From positions 1 through 59,557 of the IMG/VR virus record IMGVR_UViG_3300018080_000200: DNA of 59,557 nt. One strand, 5' to 3'. This DNA comes from a virus. Of this stretch, positions 6,657 through 16,900 are shown piece by piece (the first letter of the stretch is position 1; the number at the start of each line of letters is the position of its first letter). The translations under genes and the position numbers were made by a program. A model generated the notes under the pieces. That model saw only the letters and a list, made by a program, of their open reading frames with translations, had not been told where the DNA came from and did not search any database.

Positions 6657-8756
6657 ATGAGTAGGACTTCTACAGAAGGTATTACTAATCCTGACGGAGC
6701 AATTACAATAAAGACTCCAAATACTGTTATTTCTGATGGGGATTTGGAGAATAGTGAAGCTAGTCCCTGGCAGGATGAAACAAACAAACAGCTTAGCTGG
6801 AGATCTAAAGATAGTTCTGGCGTTGCTCTGTCGTATGAAGTGAGCAGGCGCCCAGGGTATGATTGGGTAAGTCGTACAAACCCAGAGGATAGCAACTGGT
6901 CTAATATAGCATATGGAAATAATAAGTTTGTTGCTATAGCAAATTCAGGCACTAATCGTGTAATGAGTTCCGAAGATGGGGTTAATTGGAGCATACATGC
7001 AGCTTTAACTACAGGAAGTTGGGTGGGTCTTTGTTATGGTAACGGGTTATTTGTAGCTATTACGGGATCTGCTATTTCAGAGCAGGTACAAATTTCTGTT
7101 GATGGGGAAACCTGGACTGGCGAAACCGCTTCCCATCAAAGCGCTTGGCAAGATATAACTTATGGTAGTGGTCTTTTTGTGGCAGTATCAGCAACTACTG
7201 CAGAAGCTAATGGGGTAATGACTTCTTCGGATGGGATTCTATGGAAAGCGAGAGCAAGTGCAGCACAGAATACGTGGTCTGCTGTTTGTTATGGCAATGG
7301 TTTATTTGTGGCTGTATCTTACTCTGGATCTGGTAACAGAGTAATGACTTCACCAGATGGAGTCTCTTGGACTAGTAGAACAAGTGCAGCAGATAATAAT
7401 TGGAACTCAGTTTGCTTTGGTAAGGGTTTATTTGTTGCAGTAGCTTCTACTGGTACTGATAGAGTAATGACCTCTCCGGATGGAGTAACATGGACATCGC
7501 GGTCAACTCCGGGAGATACTTTAAGCTGGACTGATGTCCACTACGGTGCTAATTTATTTGTAGCTGTAGGGGGCTCTGGCGTTGGAACTAGGGTAATGAC
7601 TTCTATAGACGGTGTTAACTGGGTATTACGTACTAGCGCTGCAGATAATATTTGGAGGGCTGTTACGTATGGCAAGGGTATGTTTGTAGCGATTTCTGCT
7701 ACCGGTACTGGTAATAGGATTATGACATCCGGTACTATTGAGAATAGTGAAGCTCCGCATAACAATATCCATCAAGGTGAACAAATATTCCAGCAGGCTA
7801 TCGCTGTTTTAAACGATGGTGCGTCCCCTATTGTAACAGAAAGAAGATCTTCTTCTACCTCGAGTTCTTTACGTGGCTTAGAGGTACATAGAACTACTAC
7901 TGGTACCTCGGCACCAGGTATAGGGGTGGAAGTAGGTTTTAGGATTCAAGACAGTGGGGGTTCTCTAGAGACCGCTGGTACAATTAAAGGAATTTTGACT
8001 GATACTCCACCTAGCGGTGAAGAAGGCAGTATAGAGTTTGAAGTGGCCTCTGATTCTGGTTTAATTACCGCTGCTAAATTTGTAGGACTCCCTGGAGGAG
8101 TAGCTGAGATAGACTTCTTAGGGTTTCCCCTAAAAGATTACCAAAGAACAGAATTTAGTAAATTTATAGAAGATTTTGATGCTATTTCTCAGACTAATTT
8201 CGCTGCATCGTACGCTATTACAGGGGCGACTAATGATGTTACTTCTAGTGCCAGTTATAACACTATAACAACAGCCGCTTCTGCAGGATCTTCAGGATAC
8301 ACTAGATCTTTATACGCTCAGGGGCATAGGGCTTTACGCACTCGACTTGAGTGTAAGGTAAAACTCTCGCAGGTAGATGCTGATACAGAGTTTTATTTTG
8401 ATTTTAATACTCAGTCTGGTTTAACACATTCTGCAAACGATACTTTTGTGGCGATAGCCTTTAGGAAGAATACTTCAGATTACTGGCAATTACTAGTAGA
8501 CGATGGCTCAGGTACAGAAACACAAACTAGTTCTACTGCTGCAACAACGAATGATACTATATTAGAAGTATGGGTAGAAACAGACGGGACCGTCCACTGG
8601 GCTATTGATGGTGTAGAGCAATCTACTTCTTCTATTACTAAAGTAATGGCAACGTCAGCTCATTATGTAGGATACGCAGTTGTATCTACTACAGGAGGCG
8701 GAGGAGCTGCTAAAACAGCTCTGGTGGATTTCTTTGAAATGGAAAAAGCCAAGTAA
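6657..8756 (+). CDS. tail spike with seven-bladed beta-propeller
   Basis: This 699-residue protein has an AAGAGGAG site. Roughly residues 75-355 contain seven repeats with core W-x-x-V-x-Y-G-x-G-L-F-V-A-V and, between them, V-M-T-S-x-D-G-V-x-W (an Asp-box-like S-x-D-G-x-x-W). Seven units predict a seven-bladed propeller like that of sialidases and related surface-binding proteins. After it come a beta/coil linker and a C-terminal concanavalin-like (LamG-type) domain with A-I-D-G-V-E-Q near residue 645. No catalytic residues can be assigned, so I call it a binding spike rather than an enzyme. Confidence 0.7.
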   Translation: MSRTSTEGITNPDGAITIKTPNTVISDGDLENSEASPWQDETNKQLSWRSKDSSGVALSYEVSRRPGYDWVSRTNPEDSNWSNIAYGNNKFVAIANSGTNRVMSSEDGVNWSIHAALTTGSWVGLCYGNGLFVAITGSAISEQVQISVDGETWTGETASHQSAWQDITYGSGLFVAVSATTAEANGVMTSSDGILWKARASAAQNTWSAVCYGNGLFVAVSYSGSGNRVMTSPDGVSWTSRTSAADNNWNSVCFGKGLFVAVASTGTDRVMTSPDGVTWTSRSTPGDTLSWTDVHYGANLFVAVGGSGVGTRVMTSIDGVNWVLRTSAADNIWRAVTYGKGMFVAISATGTGNRIMTSGTIENSEAPHNNIHQGEQIFQQAIAVLNDGASPIVTERRSSSTSSSLRGLEVHRTTTGTSAPGIGVEVGFRIQDSGGSLETAGTIKGILTDTPPSGEEGSIEFEVASDSGLITAAKFVGLPGGVAEIDFLGFPLKDYQRTEFSKFIEDFDAISQTNFAASYAITGATNDVTSSASYNTITTAASAGSSGYTRSLYAQGHRALRTRLECKVKLSQVDADTEFYFDFNTQSGLTHSANDTFVAIAFRKNTSDYWQLLVDDGSGTETQTSSTAATTNDTILEVWVETDGTVHWAIDGVEQSTSSITKVMATSAHYVGYAVVSTTGGGGAAKTALVDFFEMEKAK

Positions 8757-8792
8757 TTCAAATAAATATTTATTGTGTGGAGGAGACATGTA

Positions 8793-9131
8793 ATGCCGGT
8801 AAAGCTTTCGATGACATCTAGAAATGGCCACTCTAGCGAACATTTTAAAATAACCTCTCTTACTTTTGATGTCGTAAGCTCTAAAGGCTCTATGACAGTA
8901 CATTTATGGAAAGATAAAGCAGCACGGCTAGCAGGTTGCAAATCTGTTGGTAGGATAGTATTACCTATAGGCCCTGAGGAAGAAACTGACGCAAATGGGT
9001 ATAAACGTGTTATAGGGTATTCTGAGATCCCTTCGCATACTGTAGAGCAAGCGTTAGCCAAATTAAAACAATATAAGCTTCTATTCCAAGGAGTTGAATT
9101 AGATTTTACTCAGGCTGTGGATGACGACTAG
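8793..9131 (+). CDS. small protein ending the fiber block, unknown
   Basis: The start at 8793 is chosen because GGAGGA lies about seven bases upstream; this gives 112 residues. An earlier in-frame ATG at 8775 has no such site. The protein is mixed alpha/beta and soluble, with an acidic end (QAVDDD). It is the last gene before a promoter-bearing gap and closes the fiber cluster. No domain is recognised. Confidence 0.55.
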   Translation: MPVKLSMTSRNGHSSEHFKITSLTFDVVSSKGSMTVHLWKDKAARLAGCKSVGRIVLPIGPEEETDANGYKRVIGYSEIPSHTVEQALAKLKQYKLLFQGVELDFTQAVDDD

Positions 9132-9180
9132 TATGACGTGCAAACTATTAGCAGTATACTTTGTATGTAAGATTTTAAAG

Positions 9181-9208
9181 TTGACATTTTACTGAAAAAA
9201 GTTATTAT
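9181..9208 (+). promoter_or_regulatory. sigma-70-type promoter
   Basis: TTGACA at 9181-9186 and TATTAT at 9203-9208 are separated by 16 bases, so the -35 box is perfect and the -10 box matches five of six. It lies in one of the longest gaps between genes in the window (about 110 bases), just upstream of the next start codon. It would drive the small virion proteins and the RNA polymerase genes by the host polymerase, or by the phage one with its own sigma-like factor. Confidence 0.6.
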
Positions 9209-9242
9209 GAAATCAATTACATAAGTGCATAAAAGGCAAGCA

Positions 9243-9653
9243 ATGGCTAATTCAGCTACACCCTGGTGGTTCAACCCACTTACTACTACAATCCCTTCTG
9301 CAGCCTTACTATATTGGCTAGGGGGTAAGGTAGGGAGTTCTTTAGGTGGCCAAGGCAGCTATAAACAGCAGAAGCAATACTCTAATATTGGAAGACTAGC
9401 CGGCGGAACCTTAGGCGGGCTTTTAGGCCTTTTGGGCCATAATCATGTTACAAACGCCCTCACTCGTGAGTTACGGCAACGGGGTCCTGCCTTTACTAGG
9501 AAACTCGAAAACGCTCGTAATAGCAGCTTAGCTTCTATTAGAGAGTTAGACCTTAATGAATTTGGTCAGTTTGATCGTATTAAAAAAGAGTTGGGCACCA
9601 AGTCCGCTGCTCTAAACACTGTTTACGGTATTTTATTAAAGAGGAATAGGTAA
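9243..9653 (+). CDS. glycine-zipper protein
   Basis: The 136-residue product starts at the ATG at 9243 with AAGG upstream; a GTG at 9225 is possible. Residues of about 15-75 contain glycine-rich hydrophobic stretches (LGGKVGSSLGG, AGGTLGGLLGLLG) with GxxxG spacing that suggest membrane insertion. The C-terminal half is charged and helical. It is the first gene after the promoter. Function is unknown; it fits the group of small membrane-active virion candidates in this window. Confidence 0.6.
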   Translation: MANSATPWWFNPLTTTIPSAALLYWLGGKVGSSLGGQGSYKQQKQYSNIGRLAGGTLGGLLGLLGHNHVTNALTRELRQRGPAFTRKLENARNSSLASIRELDLNEFGQFDRIKKELGTKSAALNTVYGILLKRNR

Positions 9654-10633
9654 TGAAAGTTACTGCTACACAGAGTTACGAGATCCACTTGGGTTTCGTT
9701 TTACCTAATGGGGTGCAGTTACCAGCGGTTGGTGCTTCCCCTAATTACGTTGAGATCGACGATATTTACGCCGATAACGAGCATCTAATCGCTTTGAAAG
9801 ATGCCGGGAAGCTCACCATTAGCGGATTCGATAAGGATAGCGCTCTAGTAGTTGGTGCCACGGAGCTTAATGAGCACCTGTTAGGTCTGTTTTCTTTCGC
9901 TTTTCCGAAAAATACACCGGGCGCTATTTCAGGTGGCACAAGTGCCTCTATTGTTTCTGCAAATGACGAGGCATATGACTTACGTGCTAAGAACTATTTC
10001 CGTTTCCTGGTAGATGGAACTCTCTCCGATCCTGTTTTTGACCTAGAAGTGACTGTTGCAGCCGGTATATATACTGCCGCTACGCTGGTAAATGCGCTTA
10101 ATGGCGATGCTACTTTTACAGAGCATTTGGTGGCCTCTGTCTCTGGTGGGACAAAGGTACAAGTAGAGTGTCGGTCTAAGGGAGGAACTTCGTTTGTGGT
10201 GGCTGCAGTACCGGTACTTGGTCCTCTTGCCGACGCGAATGATAACCTTGGGTTTCCTACGGCGGCACCTAGCGTTGCTGGGACAGGTACGGCCAGTAAT
10301 ATTACTGCGCAAGCTGTTGGACCTACTAATGTAGGAATGCATAGGGCCAAGTTATACGTGGCTGCTTACACTACAGACTCAGGAGGCGGCGATGTGGTAA
10401 GTGCGGGTGCCTTTATTCAAGTCCCTAAGAAAGGAACTATCATCTCTGGTATCTACCAGGCTGGAGTCGAAGCAGTGGTAGAGACAGACCAGGACGGTTA
10501 CATCGATATTGAAATTGCCGATGTTACTCATGCTGACAACCCCGTTTTCCTAGGGTTTCGCGCTTTGACCGGGTATGATTTTGCTATTATTCCTACTGGA
10601 GGTGGCACCAGAGTATCTGTAGCCAACGCCTAA
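9653..10633 (+). CDS. beta-rich virion structural protein
   Basis: A 326-residue protein starting in a TAATG overlap. It is rich in Gly, Ala, Thr and Val and mostly beta. Residues about 130-175 have a segment (Y-T-A-A-T-L-V-N-A-L-N then K-V-Q-V-E-C-R-S) like the small flagellin-hook insert seen in surface proteins. The C-terminal part (about 225-326) looks like a separate beta domain. There is no signal peptide. It may be a head or tail decoration protein; I cannot assign a family. Confidence 0.6.
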   Translation: MKVTATQSYEIHLGFVLPNGVQLPAVGASPNYVEIDDIYADNEHLIALKDAGKLTISGFDKDSALVVGATELNEHLLGLFSFAFPKNTPGAISGGTSASIVSANDEAYDLRAKNYFRFLVDGTLSDPVFDLEVTVAAGIYTAATLVNALNGDATFTEHLVASVSGGTKVQVECRSKGGTSFVVAAVPVLGPLADANDNLGFPTAAPSVAGTGTASNITAQAVGPTNVGMHRAKLYVAAYTTDSGGGDVVSAGAFIQVPKKGTIISGIYQAGVEAVVETDQDGYIDIEIADVTHADNPVFLGFRALTGYDFAIIPTGGGTRVSVANA

Positions 10634-10634
10634 G

Positions 10635-11267
10635 ATGCCGTTTAAGTCTAAAGCACAACAAAAGTTTATGTTCGCTGCGGAAGAGCGAGGTGATTTACCT
10701 AAAGGAACTGCAAAGCGTTGGGCCGATGAGACCCCTAGTATAAAAAAGCTCCCTAAGAAGGTTAAAAAAAAGTCTTCTAAAAATACTAAGAAGGCTCATT
10801 TCCTTGAGAGGCAAGAGATTGCTGATTTAGTGAAGTCTGCAGCCCTTAAGACTTTAGATCAGAGTGATGAACTTAAGTCTTTGGCCAAGCGGCAACTAAA
10901 ACTTTTAGAGCAAATAAATGTACGTCTTTCTCAGTTTCCTAAAAGGAAGGCCCCCCCTGGGGAGCAGGACGTAGTCTCTGGGGCCTCATCCTCTATTGGT
11001 AAACCAATTCCTTTATTACCTCGAGTAAGCGATGAGGCAGTTGGCAGGTCTACTGATTACAGGCGTAACGTTGAGTTGCAGTTTATGGGCAGGCCTTTAA
11101 CTTCTGCTGATAAAGCTAGAATTTTAGGTAACTATAAAGATAGACGAGATTTTGGTGCAGTGAGCAGCCCTTTTGTAGGTATACCTAACCAAGGTATCTG
11201 GCATAAGATAAAAACATTACTAGGTATGGGGAGTCAGATTAGTGTTGCACCAGAGCTTAGAGGGTAA
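10635..11267 (+). CDS. DUF3008-like N-terminus plus helical tail
   Basis: The first 32 residues, M-P-F-K-S-K-A-Q-Q-K-F-M-F-A and then A-K-R-W-A-D-E-T, match the small family DUF3008, common in phages and prophages. Its function is not known. A very lysine-rich linker (KKLPKKVKKKSSKN) and a helical region follow, then a polar C-terminal part. The total of 210 residues is much longer than the usual stand-alone family member. It overlaps the next gene by 26 bases. Confidence 0.65.
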   Translation: MPFKSKAQQKFMFAAEERGDLPKGTAKRWADETPSIKKLPKKVKKKSSKNTKKAHFLERQEIADLVKSAALKTLDQSDELKSLAKRQLKLLEQINVRLSQFPKRKAPPGEQDVVSGASSSIGKPIPLLPRVSDEAVGRSTDYRRNVELQFMGRPLTSADKARILGNYKDRRDFGAVSSPFVGIPNQGIWHKIKTLLGMGSQISVAPELRG

Positions 11268-11682
11268 GGCATACAGAGAAGGCTTCTACGAGGAAGCCGC
11301 TAGAGCCGGGATATCTAAGGAGGCTCTAGCTAATACTGTCTTGCCCGAAGTAGATATTTGTTCTATTAGATCTCCCGAATTTGATGTGAGATTAGCCTCG
11401 TTTGCGGGTGGTATGGCCAACTCCGGAATAGAGAAGGAAGCTTTTATTAGTACTCTTGCCAATTGGTTACCTTATATAGCAATAGGATTACCAGTAGGCG
11501 GTTTAGGCGTAGGGTCTGTTATGTCTCTTTTAAAGCGGCGCTATATACGTAGACATTCTGAACCTGCTAAAGCGCAGAAGCTAGTACGCAAAGCTATAAA
11601 GGAGCTGGAACGCGAGGATACAGAGGCAAAGCAGCTTCCTAAATATCCTCCAGGTTCTATGGAGGAGGTGCTAGGGCGATGA
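11242..11682 (+). CDS. motif-bearing protein with one membrane-like segment
   Basis: The GTG start at 11242 is supported by GGGGAG at 11228-11233. The 146-residue protein has the family motif near its start (Y-R-E-G-F-Y-E-E-A-A-R-A-G-I-S-K-E-A) and a second, weaker copy near residue 55 (FAGGMANSGIEKEAF). Residues about 72-95 form a hydrophobic glycine-rich segment that could cross a membrane. A basic helix-rich tail follows. It ends in an ATGA overlap with the next gene. Its role is unknown. Confidence 0.65.
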   Translation: MLHQSLEGKAYREGFYEEAARAGISKEALANTVLPEVDICSIRSPEFDVRLASFAGGMANSGIEKEAFISTLANWLPYIAIGLPVGGLGVGSVMSLLKRRYIRRHSEPAKAQKLVRKAIKELEREDTEAKQLPKYPPGSMEEVLGR

Positions 11683-11978
11683 TAGGAAACGTTCATAATA
11701 AGTTGTATAGTAATACTGCGTCAGAGCATATGAAGCTGATGTCCGACCCTCTTATTAAAGAGATAATTAAGTTAGGCATTCAAGCTAGTTGCAAAACGGA
11801 GATATTCGATTTTAGTATTCCAGCGCAGTTGCAAGCGTATAATGAGCTTACGACTACTATGGCACAAGGCGAAAAGCTCTTACCACGTTTTGAGGATGGG
11901 CATTGGACGCAAGACGGCCGGCACATCCGCTGTGTCAGTTATATCATATTGGAAAAAAGCCCATGGTCCCAAAAATAA
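11679..11978 (+). CDS. small protein, unknown
   Basis: This 99-residue protein starts in an ATGA overlap and itself overlaps the next start by 16 bases. It is a soluble alpha/beta protein with no motif I recognise. Tight coupling on both sides marks it as part of the same operon of virion-type proteins. Confidence 0.55.
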   Translation: MIGNVHNKLYSNTASEHMKLMSDPLIKEIIKLGIQASCKTEIFDFSIPAQLQAYNELTTTMAQGEKLLPRFEDGHWTQDGRHIRCVSYIILEKSPWSQK

Positions 11979-13399
11979 AAGAAGCTGCCGCCACAACAGA
12001 AGGTCCTAGTACCCTAGAGCAGTTATTATATGTTTTAGGTAGAACTGGTACAGGGGCCTTACAAGGCGGAGCTGTAGCCGGAGGAGTCTTAGGTGCCGGT
12101 TTATTGGGCGATTACATTTACCGCCGATTAGCCGGGGAAGACGTCCCTGTCTCAGAGAGTATTCCTAAAACTATACCTACCAATCTAGCCGAGAACGCAG
12201 AAGAAAATAAACAACTTACCGACGAGTCCAGAGCCCGCAAGATACAGCAGTTTGGAATTAAATCTGCGGCTGAGATGCCTTGGGGATTAGGGAATGTCGG
12301 ATACGGAGTGTCCCTTCCTATCGGAGCTTACCTGGCTTGGCGTATGTACGACGCTCTAAAGACCAGGCAGGAGACCTCTGAGTTACAAGAGGCTGCCAAC
12401 GAATTAGTTAGAAAGGTTAGAGGCCCTATAGGGTATAAGGGTACTTCTGAAGAGCAAACCCCAGAAACTAAAAAGATTCCAGCTACTAACAAAGCTGCTC
12501 AAGCATACAACAAAGTCCCGGTGATGGACTTTGTTATTGACCAGCTGTGTGAGGCTGGAGTGGGGTTGGAGAAGGAGGCTTGGGGTTTAGAGTCAACACT
12601 AATTAAACGGATTTACCCGAAAGGGAAAAAGCCTGTAGTTTCGGCAATAGATGATGTTTTAGCCAGGCTAACAAAGCAGCCAGGAATACTTAAACGGTAT
12701 TTGGGGTTTGCCCCGAGTATCGTTCGGCCTGTTGACGAAAGCGCTATTAAGGCAGTTGTTAAAAATCTAGGTAAATCCTTTGTCAGCCCTACTACGGTCG
12801 ATGAAGCTGCAAAAGCCGGACTCCCTATACTAGCCAACAAGGGAATCCTGCACAGCGCTCTTAGATTAATTTCTCCACTTCGGACCAAGCCACAGTTTCA
12901 TACTAGAGATTTAGCGACAGGGGCATTAAGAGCTTTAAGTACTGAGGGCAAAGACATTAAAGCGTTCTCCCATCTTTTACCTTTGGCGGAAAAAGCCTTT
13001 GGGCAGTCTAAGCTTACCAAGCTAATTCCTTGGGGTGGTACTGCCTTTGGCCTTGTACCTGGCGCTTGGTGGCTTGGGGAGAATGCCAAGTCTTTATGGG
13101 AGAATGCAGCGAATTACGGGATGAGAACAGGTGCTCCCAGTCAGCCATATACTGATTTCCCCATTAAAAGGCTTATGAGCGGTGTGGGGAAAGGCATTCG
13201 TACGGGGGGCAGTACTGTTTTAGATTGGTTTAAAAGCCTAGTTGGTAAAGATGTTCTAGCACCTCTAATCGGCATAGGTGGAGCAGGCCTTGGTATTGGC
13301 GGACTTTTAGGATACCTCGGAACCGAAGAATACCTTCGCGGTAAAGAGGAAGAAGAAGAAAAAGTTAAAGTACCTAAGCTGGTGAGCGCTCATGGATAA
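11963..13399 (+). CDS. large membrane-active-type protein with internal GF-like motif
   Basis: The start at 11963 (MVPKIKEA) is favoured over 11903, which lies far inside the previous gene; this gives 478 residues. Near the N-terminus is a glycine-rich membrane-like segment (about residues 25-45). Around residue 195 is a variant of the recurring motif (MDFVIDQLCEAGVGLEKEA), as if two motif modules were fused. The C-terminal 60 residues contain another Gly-zipper (IGIGGAGLGIGGLLG) and a very acidic end. It may be ejected with the DNA; this is inference. Confidence 0.6.
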   Translation: MVPKIKEAAATTEGPSTLEQLLYVLGRTGTGALQGGAVAGGVLGAGLLGDYIYRRLAGEDVPVSESIPKTIPTNLAENAEENKQLTDESRARKIQQFGIKSAAEMPWGLGNVGYGVSLPIGAYLAWRMYDALKTRQETSELQEAANELVRKVRGPIGYKGTSEEQTPETKKIPATNKAAQAYNKVPVMDFVIDQLCEAGVGLEKEAWGLESTLIKRIYPKGKKPVVSAIDDVLARLTKQPGILKRYLGFAPSIVRPVDESAIKAVVKNLGKSFVSPTTVDEAAKAGLPILANKGILHSALRLISPLRTKPQFHTRDLATGALRALSTEGKDIKAFSHLLPLAEKAFGQSKLTKLIPWGGTAFGLVPGAWWLGENAKSLWENAANYGMRTGAPSQPYTDFPIKRLMSGVGKGIRTGGSTVLDWFKSLVGKDVLAPLIGIGGAGLGIGGLLGYLGTEEYLRGKEEEEEKVKVPKLVSAHG

Positions 13400-13994
13400 G
13401 TTAGGGCAATCTTCTCAAGGAACGCAGGAAGCTGTACCTAAGAATTGGATGGAGTTTCTGTGGCGAGCATCTAAAGGTAACCGCTTAGCAATGTTTAAAA
13501 TGGCACCTCAACTGCTAAAGATGGTGCGCGATTTTAAAGACCCTAAAGTAGCTAAGCAGTACGCCGCTAACCTGCAAGCCATGACTAAGCAGGTAGCGCA
13601 GCCTATTCAGCAAGGAATCCAAGGCACTGTTTCTAATATGGCGAAGCAATATGCTCCCTGGTTAATCGGAGCGTTTGGAGCGCCTATGCTTATGCAGGGT
13701 TTAGGTATGATGCACCGCGGATACCAGCAAAATCAAATGATAAACCAGCTACAGCAAATGAATAAACATATGACAGCCATGTATAGGCGTATGAACCAAG
13801 CCCCTGGGAAGATGCCGGCGCAGATGTCGGCACAGCCTCAGATGAATCTAGCTAATTTGTACCAAGGTAGGCACAGGCTAGCTAGTCCAATGCCGCAGCA
13901 TAGACCGGGCTTAGTCCCTGGGCTGATAACCAATGCTTTAAAGAATCGTAGGGGTAGTACTTCACTAGCTACTATTAAACCGAAAATAGTGTAA
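13392..13994 (+). CDS. Met/Gln-rich protein upstream of RNA polymerase
   Basis: This 200-residue protein overlaps the previous stop by eight bases and ends two bases before the polymerase start. The N-terminal half is helical and basic. A short hydrophobic segment (PWLIGAFGAPMLMQGLGMM) may contact a membrane. The remainder is rich in Met, Gln and Pro with a coiled-coil look. It shares this Met/Pro-rich style with the protein right after the polymerase gene, so both may be partners of the enzyme. No family is recognised. Confidence 0.55.
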   Translation: MDKLGQSSQGTQEAVPKNWMEFLWRASKGNRLAMFKMAPQLLKMVRDFKDPKVAKQYAANLQAMTKQVAQPIQQGIQGTVSNMAKQYAPWLIGAFGAPMLMQGLGMMHRGYQQNQMINQLQQMNKHMTAMYRRMNQAPGKMPAQMSAQPQMNLANLYQGRHRLASPMPQHRPGLVPGLITNALKNRRGSTSLATIKPKIV

Positions 13995-13995
13995 C

Positions 13996-16900
13996 ATGGC
14001 CACACTCCCTAGAACTCTACACGATTTTCATGATACCACTGCTACACGTAAACGCATTTTCGAGAAAGTTACGGCAGCATTTCAAGATGCATTCCCTAAG
14101 AAGGGGCGGCATACTACAGTAGAAGTTTCAAATCTCAGCATTCCCTCCAAAGAATATTCTATTGCAGATCAAAAGAAGCACATTTTAGAAGGGCGCGACC
14201 TTACAGTACCCCTTAAAGGAACCCTTAAATTACGCGATAACGACTCCGGCAAAGTTATCGAAGAGAGGACACAAACTTTAGCGCAGGTTCCGTATTACAC
14301 CGGTCGTGGAACATTTATTTCTAATGGTAACGATTTTGCAACGGTAAACCAATTCCGCCTTAATCCAGGTGTTTATACTCGTTGGAAAGATAACGGTGAT
14401 TTAGAGGCACACTTCAATCTACAACATGGCTCCGGTCTGTCATTCCGTTCTTTTTTGGAGCCTAAGACAGGTGTGTTCCGTCTGAATGTTGGTCAGGCTA
14501 ACCTTAAGTTGTACCCTATTCTACGAGCTATGGGTGTGCGGCATGGGGATATAGAAAGCGCGTGGGGAAAAGATATCGCTGCTATTAACCAGCATGCAGG
14601 TAAAGATATGTCAACTGTTAAAAAACTCTATTCTAAGATAGCAGGGTGGCGGGCTAATCCGAACTTAAGCATCCCGGAGCAAGGACAAGAGATAACCAAA
14701 GAACTCGCTAAGGCGCGTATGGACCCTTCGGTCAATAGGGTTACACTTAAAGGGGACTTCGATAGGGTAACACCTAGAGTATTTCTAAAAGCTACTTCTA
14801 AATTATTGGATATCAACAAAGGGAAGGACCGTGTAGACGATAGAGACTCGGTTGCCTTCCGGCGTGTCTTTGATGTGGCGGATTATATGTCAGAGAAAGT
14901 CCGTAAAGATGCCGGTAATATCCGCAAAAAAGTTCTTTCTAAAGTAGATCGAGAACGGTCTCTAAAAGCAATAACTCCTGGAATCTTTACCAGACAGGTT
15001 AAAGGGGCGGTACTAACAGACTCAAAGATACAGCCTGTGGAAGAAGTTAACCCTGTAGAGTTATTCGATTACCAAGAGAGGATAGTTTCGTTGGGAGAAG
15101 GGGGTATTAGCTCTGTTGAAGCGGTGCCGGAAGAAGCGCGCAATGTGCATCCTTCCCAGCTAAACAGTATAGACCCAGTACGCGGCCCTGAGTCGATGAC
15201 TGTAGGGGTAGATGTTAGAGCAGCTTATAATACATTTAAGGGTGATGACGGTCGTCTTTATAGCAGTGTTTTAAACAAGAGAGGCCAGCGAACTCTTATC
15301 CCAGCTGATAAACTTGCTAGGGCAGTAGTAGCCTTCCCAGGGCAGTATGGGAAGCGGGGTAGTGGAATAAAGGTTATCGATAAAAAAGGAACCTTACGGG
15401 ATGCTTCTGATAAAGAGGTGGAGTATTGGCTACCCCACGGACAGGGAATGTTTAGCCATGTAGCCAACTTAATCCCTGGTATTGGGTCAACAGAAGGACG
15501 TCGTCTTCTGATGGGGTCTAAATTTCAAACTCAAGCGCTACCCTTAGAAACTCCCGAGCATCCTATTGTAATGAATAAGGTTCCAGGTACAGATATACCA
15601 TTTGAGAGACTTATAGGTATGAAAATTGGTGGCCGTCCTGCGAAAGTGGGTGGCAGAGTAACTAAAGTTACGCCAAATGATATATACATAAAGGGGGCTG
15701 ATGGCAAATCAGTTCGCCATGGTGTTTATAATAACTTCTCTTTTAATAGGAAGTCTTACATACACCAAACACCGATAGTGAAACCGGGAGACGTTGTGCG
15801 TAGAGGGCAGCCGTTAGCTAAAAGTACGTTTACAGACAAAGAGGGGAACTTAGCCCTTGGACGTAACTTGGTAACAGCGTACATGCCCTTTAAGGGATAC
15901 TCTGTAGAGGATGGGATTGTTGTTAGCGAGTCCGCCAGTAAGAAGCTTACTACGGATCTTATGTATTCCGTTAACCAGCCGGTTGATAAAGAGGTAGAAC
16001 TAGGTAAAAGTAAGTATGTTACTGGTATGCCGACGACTTTCACTAAACCCCAGCTAGCCAACTTGGATAATGAGGGTGTGATTAAACCTGGCACCACTAT
16101 CAAAAAAGGCGATCCTATTATTTTAGCCCTCCATAAGCGTCCTCTTTCTGCTACTGATATAGTGCTAGGGAAGTTGCACAAGAGTCTGCGAAACTTCTAC
16201 AGTGATAAATCACATGTTTGGGATCACGACACTGATGGAACAGTTACCGACGTGGCTAAGACAAAGAAGGGCTACAAGGTTACCATTAAAACGAAGAGTC
16301 CTCTTGTTGAATCTGATAAGATAGCCAATAGGTTCGGGGGGAAGGGTGTTATTGGAAAGATCCTTCCCGATGATCAAATGCCTGTAATAGAATCAATGGG
16401 TAAGCGTGTAGAGGTACTTCTGAATCCTCTAGGAGTCCCCAGTCGAATTAACCCTATGCAGGTCTTTGAAACCTTATTAGGAAAGGTTTCAGAGAAAACA
16501 GGAAAGCCTTATTTAGTAGAACCGTTTTCTGACGAATCCAGGGTAGATTTTGTGAAACGCGAGCTTAAAAAGCATGGGGTATCAGAACAAGAGTGGTTGG
16601 TAGACCCCTCTACTGGAAAGCGGTACAAGAATCCTATTTTGGTAGGTAAACAATTCTTTACCAAATCTTTTAAAACTAGTGAGTCTGGGTTTTCTGCTAG
16701 AGAGCTTGGGAGCTACACTGCTGAGGAGCGACCGGCCAAGGGTGGAAAAGAGGGGGCTAAGAAGATTGGTGGAATGCTTATTAGCGCACTACTCGCCCAT
16801 GGGGCTACAAACAATTTACGAGAGATGTCTACTATTAAGGGAACTAAAAATAGGGAGTTCTGGAAGGCCATGCGGCTAGGCTTGCCTCTACCCTCTCCTG

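Noticed and set aside
8762-8775. 14-base AT palindrome (AATAAATATTTATT) as an operator
   Set aside because: AT-only palindromes are expected by chance in this AT-rich part, and there is no promoter beside it.
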